DNA from: Planctomycetota bacterium
GTDB lineage: Bacteria > Planctomycetota > Planctomycetia > Gemmatales > Gemmataceae
Direction of reading: 5' to 3'
Assembly (NCBI GenBank): GCA_016200155.1
Contig: JACQFG010000142.1
Span: 1-10,470 of the forward strand
Length of the DNA: 10,470 nt
A program made the position numbers and the translations under genes. Shown here piece by piece: positions 1 through 6,404 of the stretch. The notes below the pieces were generated by a model. The model was not told the DNA's origin. It worked only from the letters and a program-made list of their open reading frames with translations, and searched no databases. Every line of letters starts with the position of its first letter. Within the stretch, counting starts at the first letter, position 1.

Positions 1-984
1 GAGGTGTTCGAGCAGGTGAAGCGCGATCTGCCTCGGTTGTACGAAGTCGAGCCGCTGGCCGTCGCGTGTGACCTGCACCCGGATTATCAATCGACGCGCC
101 ATGCGGAGCGACTGGGTTTGCCGATCGTGCGCGTGCAGCATCATGAGGCCCATGCGCTGGCGTGTCTGGCGGAGAACGGCATCGAGCCGCCGGCGCTGGC
201 CGTCGTGTGGGACGGCGCCGGCCACGGCTGGGACGGGCACACCTGGGGCGGCGAGTTCCTGCACGTGACGGCCAGCGGAATTCGCCGGGCGGGCCATCTG
301 CGTCCGTTCCCGCTGCCCGGCGGCGATCGCGCAGCACGTGAGCCTCGACGTGCGGCCCTGGGATTGCTTTACGCGTGGCTGGGGGATGACGTTTTCGCGC
401 ACAATGATCTGCCGCTGCTGGCCGCGTTCAGTCCCGGGGAGCGCGAGGTGCTCGGAGTTGCGCTGCGGCGCGGCGTGAATGCGCCGCAGACGACGAGCAT
501 CGGCCGGCTATTTGACGCCGCCGCCGCCCTTGCAGGCGTTCGCCTCTACAATCGTTATGAGGGTCAGGCCGCCATGGAATGGGAATGGTGTGCCCGCGAA
601 ACCGCCGCGAACTTCTATCCGTCGACGATCGACGGTGACGGCGTTCTTGATTGGGCGCCGCTCCTCGAGGCCATGCTCGCTGATTTGCGCGCCGGCGTGG
701 ACAACGGCATCGTGTCGGCCCGTTTCCACGCGGGGCTAATCGAAGCCATCGTCTCGGTGTGCCGACGCGTCGGCGAACGAACGGTTCTCCTCACCGGCGG
801 CTGCTTTCTCAATCGGCGCTTGCTCGAAGGCGCGGTGCGGCGCTTGACCGACGAGGGATTTACGTCATACTGGCATCAACGGGTGCCGGCGGGGGACGGC
901 GGTCTCGGTCTCGGGCAAATCGTCGCCGCCGCCATCGAGCTGGAGAAAACGCATGTGTCTGGCGATTCCCGGCAAGATTCTTGA
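1..984 (+). CDS. hypF: Carbamoyltransferase HypF, C-terminal part (5' end outside window)
   Basis: HypF takes carbamoyl phosphate and ATP, and carbamoylates the C-terminal cysteine of HypE, the first step in making the cyanide ligands of the [NiFe]-hydrogenase active site in the cytoplasm. The reading frame is open from base 1, so the gene begins upstream. About 327 codons remain, against roughly 750-800 for full HypF, so only the Kae1-like carbamoyltransferase domain is visible. The acylphosphatase, zinc-finger and YrdC-like parts are missing from view. Motifs seen: LHPDYQSTRHA, then QHHEAHALA (HHxAH metal site, about nt 139-153), WGGEFL, PGGDRAAREP, TTSIGRLFDAAAALAG, YEGQAAME, GGCFLNRRLLEG and VPAGDGGLGLGQ. 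The Kae1 family uses the HHxAH histidines to bind metal. The last 32 nt overlap hypC, indicating translational coupling. Nothing looks degraded; HHEAH instead of the commoner HHHAH still fits the pattern. Confidence 0.96.
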   Translation, partial: EVFEQVKRDLPRLYEVEPLAVACDLHPDYQSTRHAERLGLPIVRVQHHEAHALACLAENGIEPPALAVVWDGAGHGWDGHTWGGEFLHVTASGIRRAGHLRPFPLPGGDRAAREPRRAALGLLYAWLGDDVFAHNDLPLLAAFSPGEREVLGVALRRGVNAPQTTSIGRLFDAAAALAGVRLYNRYEGQAAMEWEWCARETAANFYPSTIDGDGVLDWAPLLEAMLADLRAGVDNGIVSARFHAGLIEAIVSVCRRVGERTVLLTGGCFLNRRLLEGAVRRLTDEGFTSYWHQRVPAGDGGLGLGQIVAAAIELEKTHVSGDSRQDS

Positions 985-1192
985 TGTTCGCGACGGCGAC
1001 GAATGGCAGCGCACCGGCCGAGTCGACTTCGGCGGCGTGGTCAAGGAGGTTTCGCTCGCCCTCGTTCCCGATGCCGGCGTCGGCGTTTACGTGCTCGTTC
1101 ATGTCGGCATGGCCCTGAGCACGATCGGTGAGGCCGAAGCTCAGGAGGTCTTTGCCTACCTTCGGCAACTGGAGCCGGAGGACGTGCCATGA
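953..1192 (+). CDS. hypC: Hydrogenase maturation chaperone HypC/HupF family
   Basis: HypC is a small chaperone. It binds HypD during assembly of Fe(CN)2CO and then carries the iron group to the hydrogenase large-subunit precursor. The 79-residue product starts MCLAIPGKILDV, the family signature. Cys2, exposed after removal of Met1, is the essential iron-binding and complex-forming residue. An OB-fold-like body (VDFGGVVKEVSLALV, YVLVHVGMALSTI) and a helical tail with EAQEVFAYLRQL follow, matching the usual length of 75-90 aa. The start at 953 is fixed by the MCLAIPG motif and by GGAG at 942-945, 7 nt upstream. The gene begins inside hypF and its stop overlaps the hypD start (ATGA at 1189-1192), so all three are probably translationally coupled. 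Confidence 0.97.
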   Translation: MCLAIPGKILDVRDGDEWQRTGRVDFGGVVKEVSLALVPDAGVGVYVLVHVGMALSTIGEAEAQEVFAYLRQLEPEDVP

Positions 1193-2307
1193 AATACCTC
1201 GATGAGTATCGCGATGCCGAGGGCGCCCGGAAGTTCGCGAGCCTGCTGGCGCGCATCACCACGCGGCCCTGGACGATCATGGAGGTGTGCGGCGGCCAGA
1301 CGCACGCCATCGTGCGCTTCGGGATCGATGAGCTGCTGCCGTCGGGGATCACGCTCGTTCACGGGCCGGGCTGTCCGGTTTGCGTCACGCCGATCGAGAT
1401 GGTCGATCGGGCCATCGCGATCGCGCGCCGGCCTGAGGTGATCTTCTGCTCGTTCGGCGACATGATGCGCGTGCCGGGGACGTGCAGCGATTTGCTGCGC
1501 GTCAAGGCCGAGGGGGGCGACGTGCGCATGATCTATGCCCCGATCGACGCGCTGGAGATCGCCGCCCGGAATCCCGACAAGCAGATCGTTTTCTTCGCGG
1601 TGGGCTTCGAGACGACGGCGCCGGCGAACGCCTTGGCGGTGTATCAGGCCCGGCGTCGGGGCTTGAGGAATTTCTCGATGCTCGTCTCGCAGGTGCTCGT
1701 GCCGCCGGCGATGCAGGCGATCCTCGAAGCGCCGCGCTGCCGCGTGCAGGGGTTCCTCGCGGCGGGGCATGTCTGCGCGGTGATGGGGATCGACGCCTAC
1801 GGCCCGCTGGCGGCGCGCTTCGGGGTACCGATCGTCGTGACCGGATTTGAGCCGCTCGATATCCTGCACGGTATCACGATGTGCGTGCAGCAACTGGAGG
1901 AGGGCCGAGTCGAGGTCGAGAACCAATACGTGCGGGCTGTTCGTCCCGAGGGAAATCGGCGGGCGCGCGATCTGCTCGCCGAGGTGTTCTGCGTCGTTCC
2001 GCGCGAATGGCGCGGCATCGGCGAAATACCTCTGAGCGGGCTGAGCTTGCGTCCCGAGTACTCTGACTTCGATGCCGAGCGCCGCTTTCCCGCCGAAGTC
2101 GATTCGCGCCGCTCGATCGAGCCGAGCCTGTGCATCAGCGGCGAGATCTTGCAGGGATTGAAGAAGCCGAGCGAGTGCCCCGCGTTCGGCCGGCAGTGTA
2201 CGCCGGAGTCGCCGCTCGGCGCCACCATGGTTTCCTCCGAGGGAGCGTGTGCGGCTTACTACCGCTACCGACATGTGCGAACGGAGGCGACGACCGATGG
2301 CGCCTGA
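1189..2307 (+). CDS. hypD: Fe(CN)2CO assembly scaffold HypD
   Basis: HypD is the [4Fe-4S] scaffold on which, with HypC, the Fe(CN)2CO group is built after HypE donates cyanide. The 372 residues match the family length. Conserved signatures: MEVCGGQTHAIVRFGI (Cys34), HGPGCPVCVTP (Cys62 and Cys65, the CPVC redox pair), CSFGDMMRVPG, GFETTAP (139-145, iron/cyanide site), AAGHVCAVMG, and a C-terminal cluster-binding region with Cys315, Cys330, Cys337 and Cys354 (CISGEILQGLKKPSECPAF, then QCTP and GAC). All the cysteines expected for cluster ligation and redox chemistry are present, so the protein should be active. GGAGG at 1177-1181 lies 7 nt before the ATG. The gene overlaps hypC by 4 nt and hypE by 11 nt. 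Confidence 0.98.
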   Translation: MKYLDEYRDAEGARKFASLLARITTRPWTIMEVCGGQTHAIVRFGIDELLPSGITLVHGPGCPVCVTPIEMVDRAIAIARRPEVIFCSFGDMMRVPGTCSDLLRVKAEGGDVRMIYAPIDALEIAARNPDKQIVFFAVGFETTAPANALAVYQARRRGLRNFSMLVSQVLVPPAMQAILEAPRCRVQGFLAAGHVCAVMGIDAYGPLAARFGVPIVVTGFEPLDILHGITMCVQQLEEGRVEVENQYVRAVRPEGNRRARDLLAEVFCVVPREWRGIGEIPLSGLSLRPEYSDFDAERRFPAEVDSRRSIEPSLCISGEILQGLKKPSECPAFGRQCTPESPLGATMVSSEGACAAYYRYRHVRTEATTDGA

Positions 2308-3355
2308 TCGCGAAATCCAGATCGACTGCCCGGCGCCCATCGTCGAAAATCAAAAGATCACGATGGCACACGGCGGCGGCGGCCGCATGATGCAGCGGCT
2401 GCTCGACCGGGTGATCCTGCCGGCGCTGGGCGGCGTCACGCTCGCGGAGCAACACGATTGCGCGGTCCTGCCGATGCCGGCGGCCGGCTGTCTCGCCTTC
2501 ACCTCGGATTCGTATGTCGTCCATCCGCTGTTTTTCCCGGGCGGCGACATCGGCACGCTGGCGGTGAACGGCACGATCAACGATCTGGCGATGGGCGGAG
2601 CGCGGCCCTTGTGGCTGAGCGCAAGTTTCATCCTGGAAGAAGGGTTGCCGTTCGAGACGCTGCGGCGCGTTTGTGGATCGATGCGCCGCGCCGCCCAGGC
2701 CGCCGACGTCACGATCGTCACGGGCGACACCAAGGTCGTCGAGCGCGGCAAGGGGGACGGGATCTTCATCAACACGTCGGGCATCGGCGTCATCGCGCAT
2801 CCCCACGTGGTCGGCCCGCGCCAGGTGCAGCCGGGCGACGCCATCCTGCTGTCGGGCGACGTCGGCCGGCATGGCATCGCCCTCATGGCGGTGCGCGAAG
2901 GCTTTCGCCTGGAAACGCCGCTGGAAAGCGATTGCGCTCCCCTGGCCCGGACGTGTTTGCGCCTGTTCGATGCCGACGTGCCGACGCACTGCCTGCGCGA
3001 CCTGACGCGCGGCGGGCTGGCAAGCGCCCTCGTGGAAATTGCCGAAGCGAGCGGCCTGGCGTTCAAGGTCGATGAGCAAGCGATCCCGGTTCACGCTGCG
3101 GTACGGGCGATCTGTGAAATCCTCGGCCTGGACGCGCTGCACGTGGCCAACGAGGGACGCTTCATCACCTTCGTGCCCGCAGAACATGTGAGTCGGGCAT
3201 TGAAAGTGCTCCAAGGCGACCCGCTCGCCGCTGACGCCCGGCAAATCGGCGTCGTCGAAACGGGAACGCCCGGCAGCGTGACCCTGCGCGGCGCCCTGCG
3301 CACGCGCCGCATCCTCGACATGCTGAGCGGCGAGCAGTTGCCGCGCATTTGTTGA
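2297..3355 (+). CDS. hypE: Carbamoyl dehydratase HypE
   Basis: HypE receives the carbamoyl group from HypF on its C-terminal cysteine. It dehydrates it with ATP to a thiocyanate and passes cyanide to the HypC-HypD complex. It belongs to the PurM/SelD-like ATP-binding superfamily. Seen in the 352-residue product: the N-terminal loop HGGGGRMMQRL (25-35), FTSDSYVVHPLFFPGGDIG, the nucleotide-binding region NGTINDLAMGGARP (91-104), VTGDTKVVERGKGDGIFINT, LRDLTRGGLASALVEIAE (233-250) and VANEGRFITFVPAE. It ends exactly with PRIC (349-352), the essential C-terminal acceptor Cys. The frame is open further upstream to 2249, but the ATG at 2297 is preferred. It has GGAGG at 2283-2287 at good spacing, and the upstream residues are Arg-rich antisense-like sequence inside hypD. 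It overlaps hypD by 11 nt; hypA follows after 7 nt. Confidence 0.97.
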   Translation: MAPDREIQIDCPAPIVENQKITMAHGGGGRMMQRLLDRVILPALGGVTLAEQHDCAVLPMPAAGCLAFTSDSYVVHPLFFPGGDIGTLAVNGTINDLAMGGARPLWLSASFILEEGLPFETLRRVCGSMRRAAQAADVTIVTGDTKVVERGKGDGIFINTSGIGVIAHPHVVGPRQVQPGDAILLSGDVGRHGIALMAVREGFRLETPLESDCAPLARTCLRLFDADVPTHCLRDLTRGGLASALVEIAEASGLAFKVDEQAIPVHAAVRAICEILGLDALHVANEGRFITFVPAEHVSRALKVLQGDPLAADARQIGVVETGTPGSVTLRGALRTRRILDMLSGEQLPRIC

Positions 3356-3362
3356 TTCGATC

Positions 3363-3767
3363 ATGCACGAAGCCAGCATCATGCAAAATGTGTTCGACCT
3401 CGCGTTCGCCCGGTTGCCGAGCGGGTCGGCGACGCGCGTTGTTCGCCTGCGCCTGCGCGTCGGCGTTCTGGCCGGCGTCGTTCCCGAGGCGCTGACGTTT
3501 GCTTTCGAGGCGATGAAACCGAACACCCCTGCCGCCGATGCAGAGCTGGAAGTGGAGCGCGTTCCCGCGCTGCTGCACTGTCGCGATTGCCCGTGCGACT
3601 TTGCCCCCGAGAGTTATCCCGCCCCCTGCCCAAAATGCGGAAGCTGGGCGTCGGACGTTCGGCAGGGGCACGAGCTGGACCTGATGCTGGTCGAATTTGC
3701 CGCAGAAAATTTAACCACGGATCACCCGGACAGCACGGATGGGGAGAGAATTACAAAGCACTGTTGA
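3363..3767 (+). CDS. hypA: Hydrogenase nickel-incorporation protein HypA with repeat-derived C-terminal tail
   Basis: HypA is a small Ni/Zn metallochaperone that works with HypB to insert nickel into the hydrogenase large subunit. The N-terminus MHEASIM carries the Ni-binding Met-His-Glu (His2). The zinc site is formed by CRDC (Cys73/76) and CPKCGS (Cys89/92), the family arrangement, with an additional Cys78. Family homology ends near DLMLVEF (about residue 112). The product is 134 aa, whereas HypA is usually about 113-119. The extra 18 or so residues (from NLTTDHPDSTDG to the end) are encoded by an inverted-repeat arm at 3712-3740 and unique sequence behind it. The tail is therefore probably an insertion by-product and not a conserved domain. 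No strong Shine-Dalgarno is visible before 3363; coupling to hypE (7-nt gap) is likely. Confidence 0.95.
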   Translation: MHEASIMQNVFDLAFARLPSGSATRVVRLRLRVGVLAGVVPEALTFAFEAMKPNTPAADAELEVERVPALLHCRDCPCDFAPESYPAPCPKCGSWASDVRQGHELDLMLVEFAAENLTTDHPDSTDGERITKHC

Positions 3768-3871
3768 GAGATGCCGATGCCGAGTCACCGTAAGACTGTC
3801 TGGTGTCAATCCATCGGTACGTGCGTTCTCGCCTTTTTTCCTATCCGTGCTATCCGTGTAATCCGTGGTTA
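3712..3871 (+). repeat. 160-bp element bounded by 29-bp imperfect inverted repeats (hypA/hypB junction)
   Basis: The left arm (3712-3740, beginning taaccacggatcacccgg) and the right arm (3843-3871, its reverse complement) match at 26 of 29 positions. Between them lie about 100 bp with no recognisable gene. The motif resembles the 'accacggattacacggat' repeats I recall as dispersed in planctomycete, verrucomicrobial and related genomes, where translation gives spurious TTDYTD-type peptides. The left arm reads in frame through the end of hypA and supplies its C-terminal tail; the stop lies inside the element. The right arm ends immediately before the hypB Shine-Dalgarno. Inference: a non-autonomous mobile or REP-like palindromic unit placed between hypA and hypB. 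Confidence 0.8.
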
Positions 3872-3884
3872 GATGGAGGTTGAA

Positions 3885-4556
3885 ATGGAAACGCGTCGCT
3901 GGATCGTCGAAGTCAATCAGGCCCTGCTCGGCAAGAACACGGAGCTGGCGGCGCGGAACCGTGAGCGCTTTCACGCCCATGGCCTGCTCGTGCTCAACCT
4001 GCTGTCCGCACCGGGTTCAGGAAAGACAGCCCTGCTCGAGCGCACGCTCAACGATCTGCACGGCAAGCTGCGCATCGGCGTTCAAGTCGGCGATCTGCAA
4101 ACGGACAACGACGCCCGCCGGCTGATGGGACGCGGCGCCCCGGTCGTGCAGATCGTCACCGGCGGGTGCTGCCACCTCGATGCCAGCATGATCGCCCAGG
4201 CCAACGAGAAGTTCGACCTGGAGCAACTCGACCTGCTCCTCATCGAAAACGTCGGCAACCTGGTATGCCCCGCGTCCTACGACCTCGGCGAGGACGTGCG
4301 CGTTGTGCTGCTGTCGGTGACCGAGGGGGACGACAAGCCGCTGAAATATCCGACGATGTTTCGCAAGGCGGATGTGGTGGTCATCACGAAGATGGATATT
4401 GCCGAAGCCGTCGGCGCCGACCTGCCTGCCCTGCGCGAGAACATCCGCCGAACCGCGCCGACCGCGATGGTGCTGGAAGTCTCCGCCCGATCGGGCCTCG
4501 GCTTGCCGGCCTGGTATGATTTCCTCCAGCAACGTAGGTCAGGCTTTCCAGCCTGA
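3885..4556 (+). CDS. hypB: Hydrogenase/nickel-insertion GTPase HypB
   Basis: HypB is the SIMIBI-class GTPase that, with HypA, drives nickel insertion into the hydrogenase large subunit in the cytoplasm. In the 223-residue product, SAPGSGKTALLE (41-52) is the P-loop with Lys47. GDLQTDNDARR follows, then the metal site CCHLDA (Cys96-His97) and IENVGNLVCPASYDLGE (Cys128), then SVTEGDDKPLKYPTMF and the guanine-specificity motif TKMD (168-171, in place of the usual NKxD). It has no His-rich nickel-storage stretch and no N-terminal CxxCGC motif. An earlier ATG at 3873 is in frame. The ATG at 3885 is preferred because GGAGG (3875-3879) sits 5 nt before it and METRRWIVEVNQALL fits the family N-terminus. 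The last residues (RRSGFPA) and the stop are encoded by a palindromic repeat arm starting at 4533. Confidence 0.96.
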   Translation: METRRWIVEVNQALLGKNTELAARNRERFHAHGLLVLNLLSAPGSGKTALLERTLNDLHGKLRIGVQVGDLQTDNDARRLMGRGAPVVQIVTGGCCHLDASMIAQANEKFDLEQLDLLLIENVGNLVCPASYDLGEDVRVVLLSVTEGDDKPLKYPTMFRKADVVVITKMDIAEAVGADLPALRENIRRTAPTAMVLEVSARSGLGLPAWYDFLQQRRSGFPA

Positions 4557-4692
4557 CGGAGCCCCAGCGGTACGCGAAAAAACGGTAGTGTCTCCGTTTG
4601 ACGGTTTCGTGGGGCACGTTTGCAACGTGCCCACGTGCCCCACGAACCGGAGACGCTACCGAAAAAAGTCAGGCTGGAAAGCCTGACCTACG
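4533..4692 (+). repeat. 160-bp nested palindromic element with 25-bp perfect terminal inverted repeats (hypB/downstream junction)
   Basis: The terminal arms at 4533-4557 and 4668-4692 are perfect reverse complements over 25 bp. Each arm also contains its own hairpin, GTCAGGCT and AGCCTGAC around a 4-nt loop (4538-4557 and 4668-4687). Nested inside are a second pair, 4583-4596 with 4648-4661 (13 of 14 complementary), and a central hairpin GGCACGTT-TGC-AACGTGCC (4613-4631) with cgtggggcac/gtgccccacg flanks. The left arm encodes the last residues and stop of hypB; the right arm ends 17 bp before the next start codon. The gtcaggct and gtggggcacgtt motifs look like dispersed planctomycete repeats, which is recall and not a search result. 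No T-tract follows the hairpins, so they are not obvious intrinsic terminators. The 4557-4709 gap contains nothing else. Confidence 0.85.
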
Positions 4693-4709
4693 AAGGAACC
4701 CCACTCGAT

Positions 4710-6404
4710 ATGCTAGTCGTCGTCCGCTGGAGCCTGTTCGGCGCATTGCTGGCGTGCGCAGCTTTTCTGTCGCTCGGCTGCAAGCGGCCGCGCCCCGCCG
4801 ATGTCGCAACGCAGCCGCCGTGGTTCGCCGACGCGACCGAGGAACTCGGGCTCGATTTCACGCACGACCCGGGGACGATCGACGGCACGTACTTCATGCC
4901 GCAGAGCATGGGCTCCGGCGCTGCGGTGTTCGACTTCGACAACGACGGCCGGCTCGATATCTATCTCGTTCACAATGCGGGGCCGAACTCTGCTTCGAAG
5001 AACAGGCTGTTTCACCAGCAGCCCGACGGCAAATTCAAGGACGTCAGCGCCGGTTCGGGGCTCGACTTCGCCGGGCATTGCATGGGTATCGCGGTCGGCG
5101 ACGTCAACAACGACGGGCTGCCCGATGTCTATGTCAGCGAATACGACGGCGGACGGTTCTTTCTCAATCGGGGCGACGGGCGATTCGACGAAATCAAGTC
5201 GAGCGGCATCGACAAGCAGATCTGGGGAACCGCCGTCAGCTTCCTCGATTACAATCGCGACGGCTGGCTTGACCTCATCGTCGTCAACTATGTTGCGCTC
5301 GATCCGACGCGACCCTGTTCCAGCCCGGCCGGCGGCTCACGCGACTACTGCCATCCCGACAACTTCAAGCCGACCGCCACCCGGCTCTACCGCAATCGCG
5401 GCAATGACGCCAACGGCAACTGGCTCGGCTTCGAGGATCAGACCGACGCCGCCGGGCTCAACAAGGCATCCGGCCCTGGACTCGGCGTCCTCTGTGCCGA
5501 CTTCAACGGCGATGGTTGGCTCGACATCTTCGTCGCCAATGACAGCAAGGCGAATCATCTGTGGATCAACCAAAAGGACGGCACCTTCATCGAGGAGGCG
5601 GTCGCGCGCGGCCTGGCGTTCAACGCCCGCGGCGACCCGCAGGCCAACATGGGCGTCGCCTGGGGCGACATCGACGGCAGCGGTTTGCCGAGCCTCTTCG
5701 TCACGCATCTGAATTACGAGTATCACGGTCTGTGGAAACAGGGTCCGCGCGGCCTCTTCCACGAGCAAGCTGCCGCCACCGGCCTGACGAAGCTCGGCTG
5801 GCGCGGCACCGGCTTCGGGACCGTGTTCGCCGACTTCGACAACGACGGCGCCCTCGACCTCGCGCTCGTCAATGGCCGCGTCTTCCGCACCGGCCCGCCG
5901 ACCAACCCGCACTGGGACGCCTACGCCGAGCGCAATCAGGTGCTGGCAGGCGACGGCGCCGGCACGTTTCGCGATGTTTCCGCGAGCAACCTAGCCCTTT
6001 GCGGCAAGCCCAACGTCGCGCGCGGCCTGGCCCTCGGCGATCTCAACGGCGACGGCGGTCTCGACCTGCTGGTCACCACGATCGGCGGCAAGGCACGCAT
6101 CCTGCGCAACGTCGCCGACAAGCGCGGGCACTGGCTGACCGTTCGCGCCCTCGACGGCAAGCGCGACGCCGTCGGCGCCGAGGTGCGCATTGCTGGCGGG
6201 ACGCGGCGCTGGCAGGGACTCGTGCAGCCTAGCCAAAGCTACCTGTGCAGCAACGATCCGCGCGTTCATTTCGGCCTGGGCGGCGTCGATCGCATCGAAA
6301 CCATCGACATCCAGTGGGTCGACGGGGTTGCGGAGCGGTTCCCGTGCCCGGGAGTTGACCGAGTCATCGAGGTGCAACGTGGCAAAGGCCAGCCTGCCAA
6401 ATAA
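4710..6404 (+). CDS. CRTAC1-like FG-GAP/VCBS repeat and ASPIC/UnbV domain protein, probable lipoprotein
   Basis: This is an exported protein of 564 aa with an integrin-like beta-propeller. The N-terminus (hydrophobic residues 2-22, ending SLGC at 21-24) is a signal peptide with a plausible but imperfect lipobox, giving Cys24 as lipidation site. Seven Ca-binding-type FG-GAP motifs are visible: DFDNDGRLDIY (75-85), DVNNDGLPDVY (131-141), DYNRDGWLDLI (180-190), DFNGDGWLDIF (264-274), DIDGSGLPSLF (320-330), DFDNDGALDLA (375-385) and DLNGDGGLDLL (444-454). The UnbV/ASPIC domain occupies about 472-556 (VGAEVRIAGG, then HFGLGGVDRIETIDIQWVDG). The family is abundant in planctomycetes; its biochemical role is poorly known, with surface binding or carbohydrate interaction suggested. 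The start at 4710 is chosen over the upstream open frame because the signal peptide begins there and AAGGA lies at 4694-4698. It overlaps the TPR gene by 26 nt. Confidence 0.9.
   Translation: MLVVVRWSLFGALLACAAFLSLGCKRPRPADVATQPPWFADATEELGLDFTHDPGTIDGTYFMPQSMGSGAAVFDFDNDGRLDIYLVHNAGPNSASKNRLFHQQPDGKFKDVSAGSGLDFAGHCMGIAVGDVNNDGLPDVYVSEYDGGRFFLNRGDGRFDEIKSSGIDKQIWGTAVSFLDYNRDGWLDLIVVNYVALDPTRPCSSPAGGSRDYCHPDNFKPTATRLYRNRGNDANGNWLGFEDQTDAAGLNKASGPGLGVLCADFNGDGWLDIFVANDSKANHLWINQKDGTFIEEAVARGLAFNARGDPQANMGVAWGDIDGSGLPSLFVTHLNYEYHGLWKQGPRGLFHEQAAATGLTKLGWRGTGFGTVFADFDNDGALDLALVNGRVFRTGPPTNPHWDAYAERNQVLAGDGAGTFRDVSASNLALCGKPNVARGLALGDLNGDGGLDLLVTTIGGKARILRNVADKRGHWLTVRALDGKRDAVGAEVRIAGGTRRWQGLVQPSQSYLCSNDPRVHFGLGGVDRIETIDIQWVDGVAERFPCPGVDRVIEVQRGKGQPAK

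Noticed and set aside
2249..2296. Longer N-terminus for hypE (16 extra residues)
   Set aside because: The upstream codons lie within the hypD 3' end and are Arg-rich. The ATG at 2297 has a good Shine-Dalgarno at 2283-2287 and gives the family length.
1156..2340. Long open frame on the minus strand (394 codons) opposite hypD
   Set aside because: It lies entirely over hypC/hypD/hypE, whose motifs are unambiguous. Its composition is Arg/His/Ala-rich as expected of antisense frames in GC-rich DNA, and it shows no domain.
2135..3526. Long minus-strand open frame (463 codons) opposite hypE
   Set aside because: It is the antisense shadow of hypE and hypA, with low-complexity Arg-rich sequence and no recognisable fold.
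3711..3980. Minus-strand 89-codon frame containing TTDYTDSTD
   Set aside because: This is the spurious translation of the inverted-repeat arm and flanking hypB antisense sequence; such peptides come from the repeat and not from a gene.
4538..4557. GTCAGGCT/AGCCTGAC hairpin as a hypB terminator
   Set aside because: The stem lies partly inside the coding region and no T-tract follows; it belongs to a repeat arm that occurs again inverted at 4668-4687.
3712..4692. CRISPR-like array formed by repeats around hypB
   Set aside because: The repeats are two different inverted pairs and not direct repeats with regular spacers, and no cas genes are present.
4620..4709. Upstream TTG start for the CRTAC1-like gene
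   Set aside because: It would begin inside the palindromic element and place about 30 residues before a clear signal peptide; 4710 puts the signal peptide at the N-terminus.
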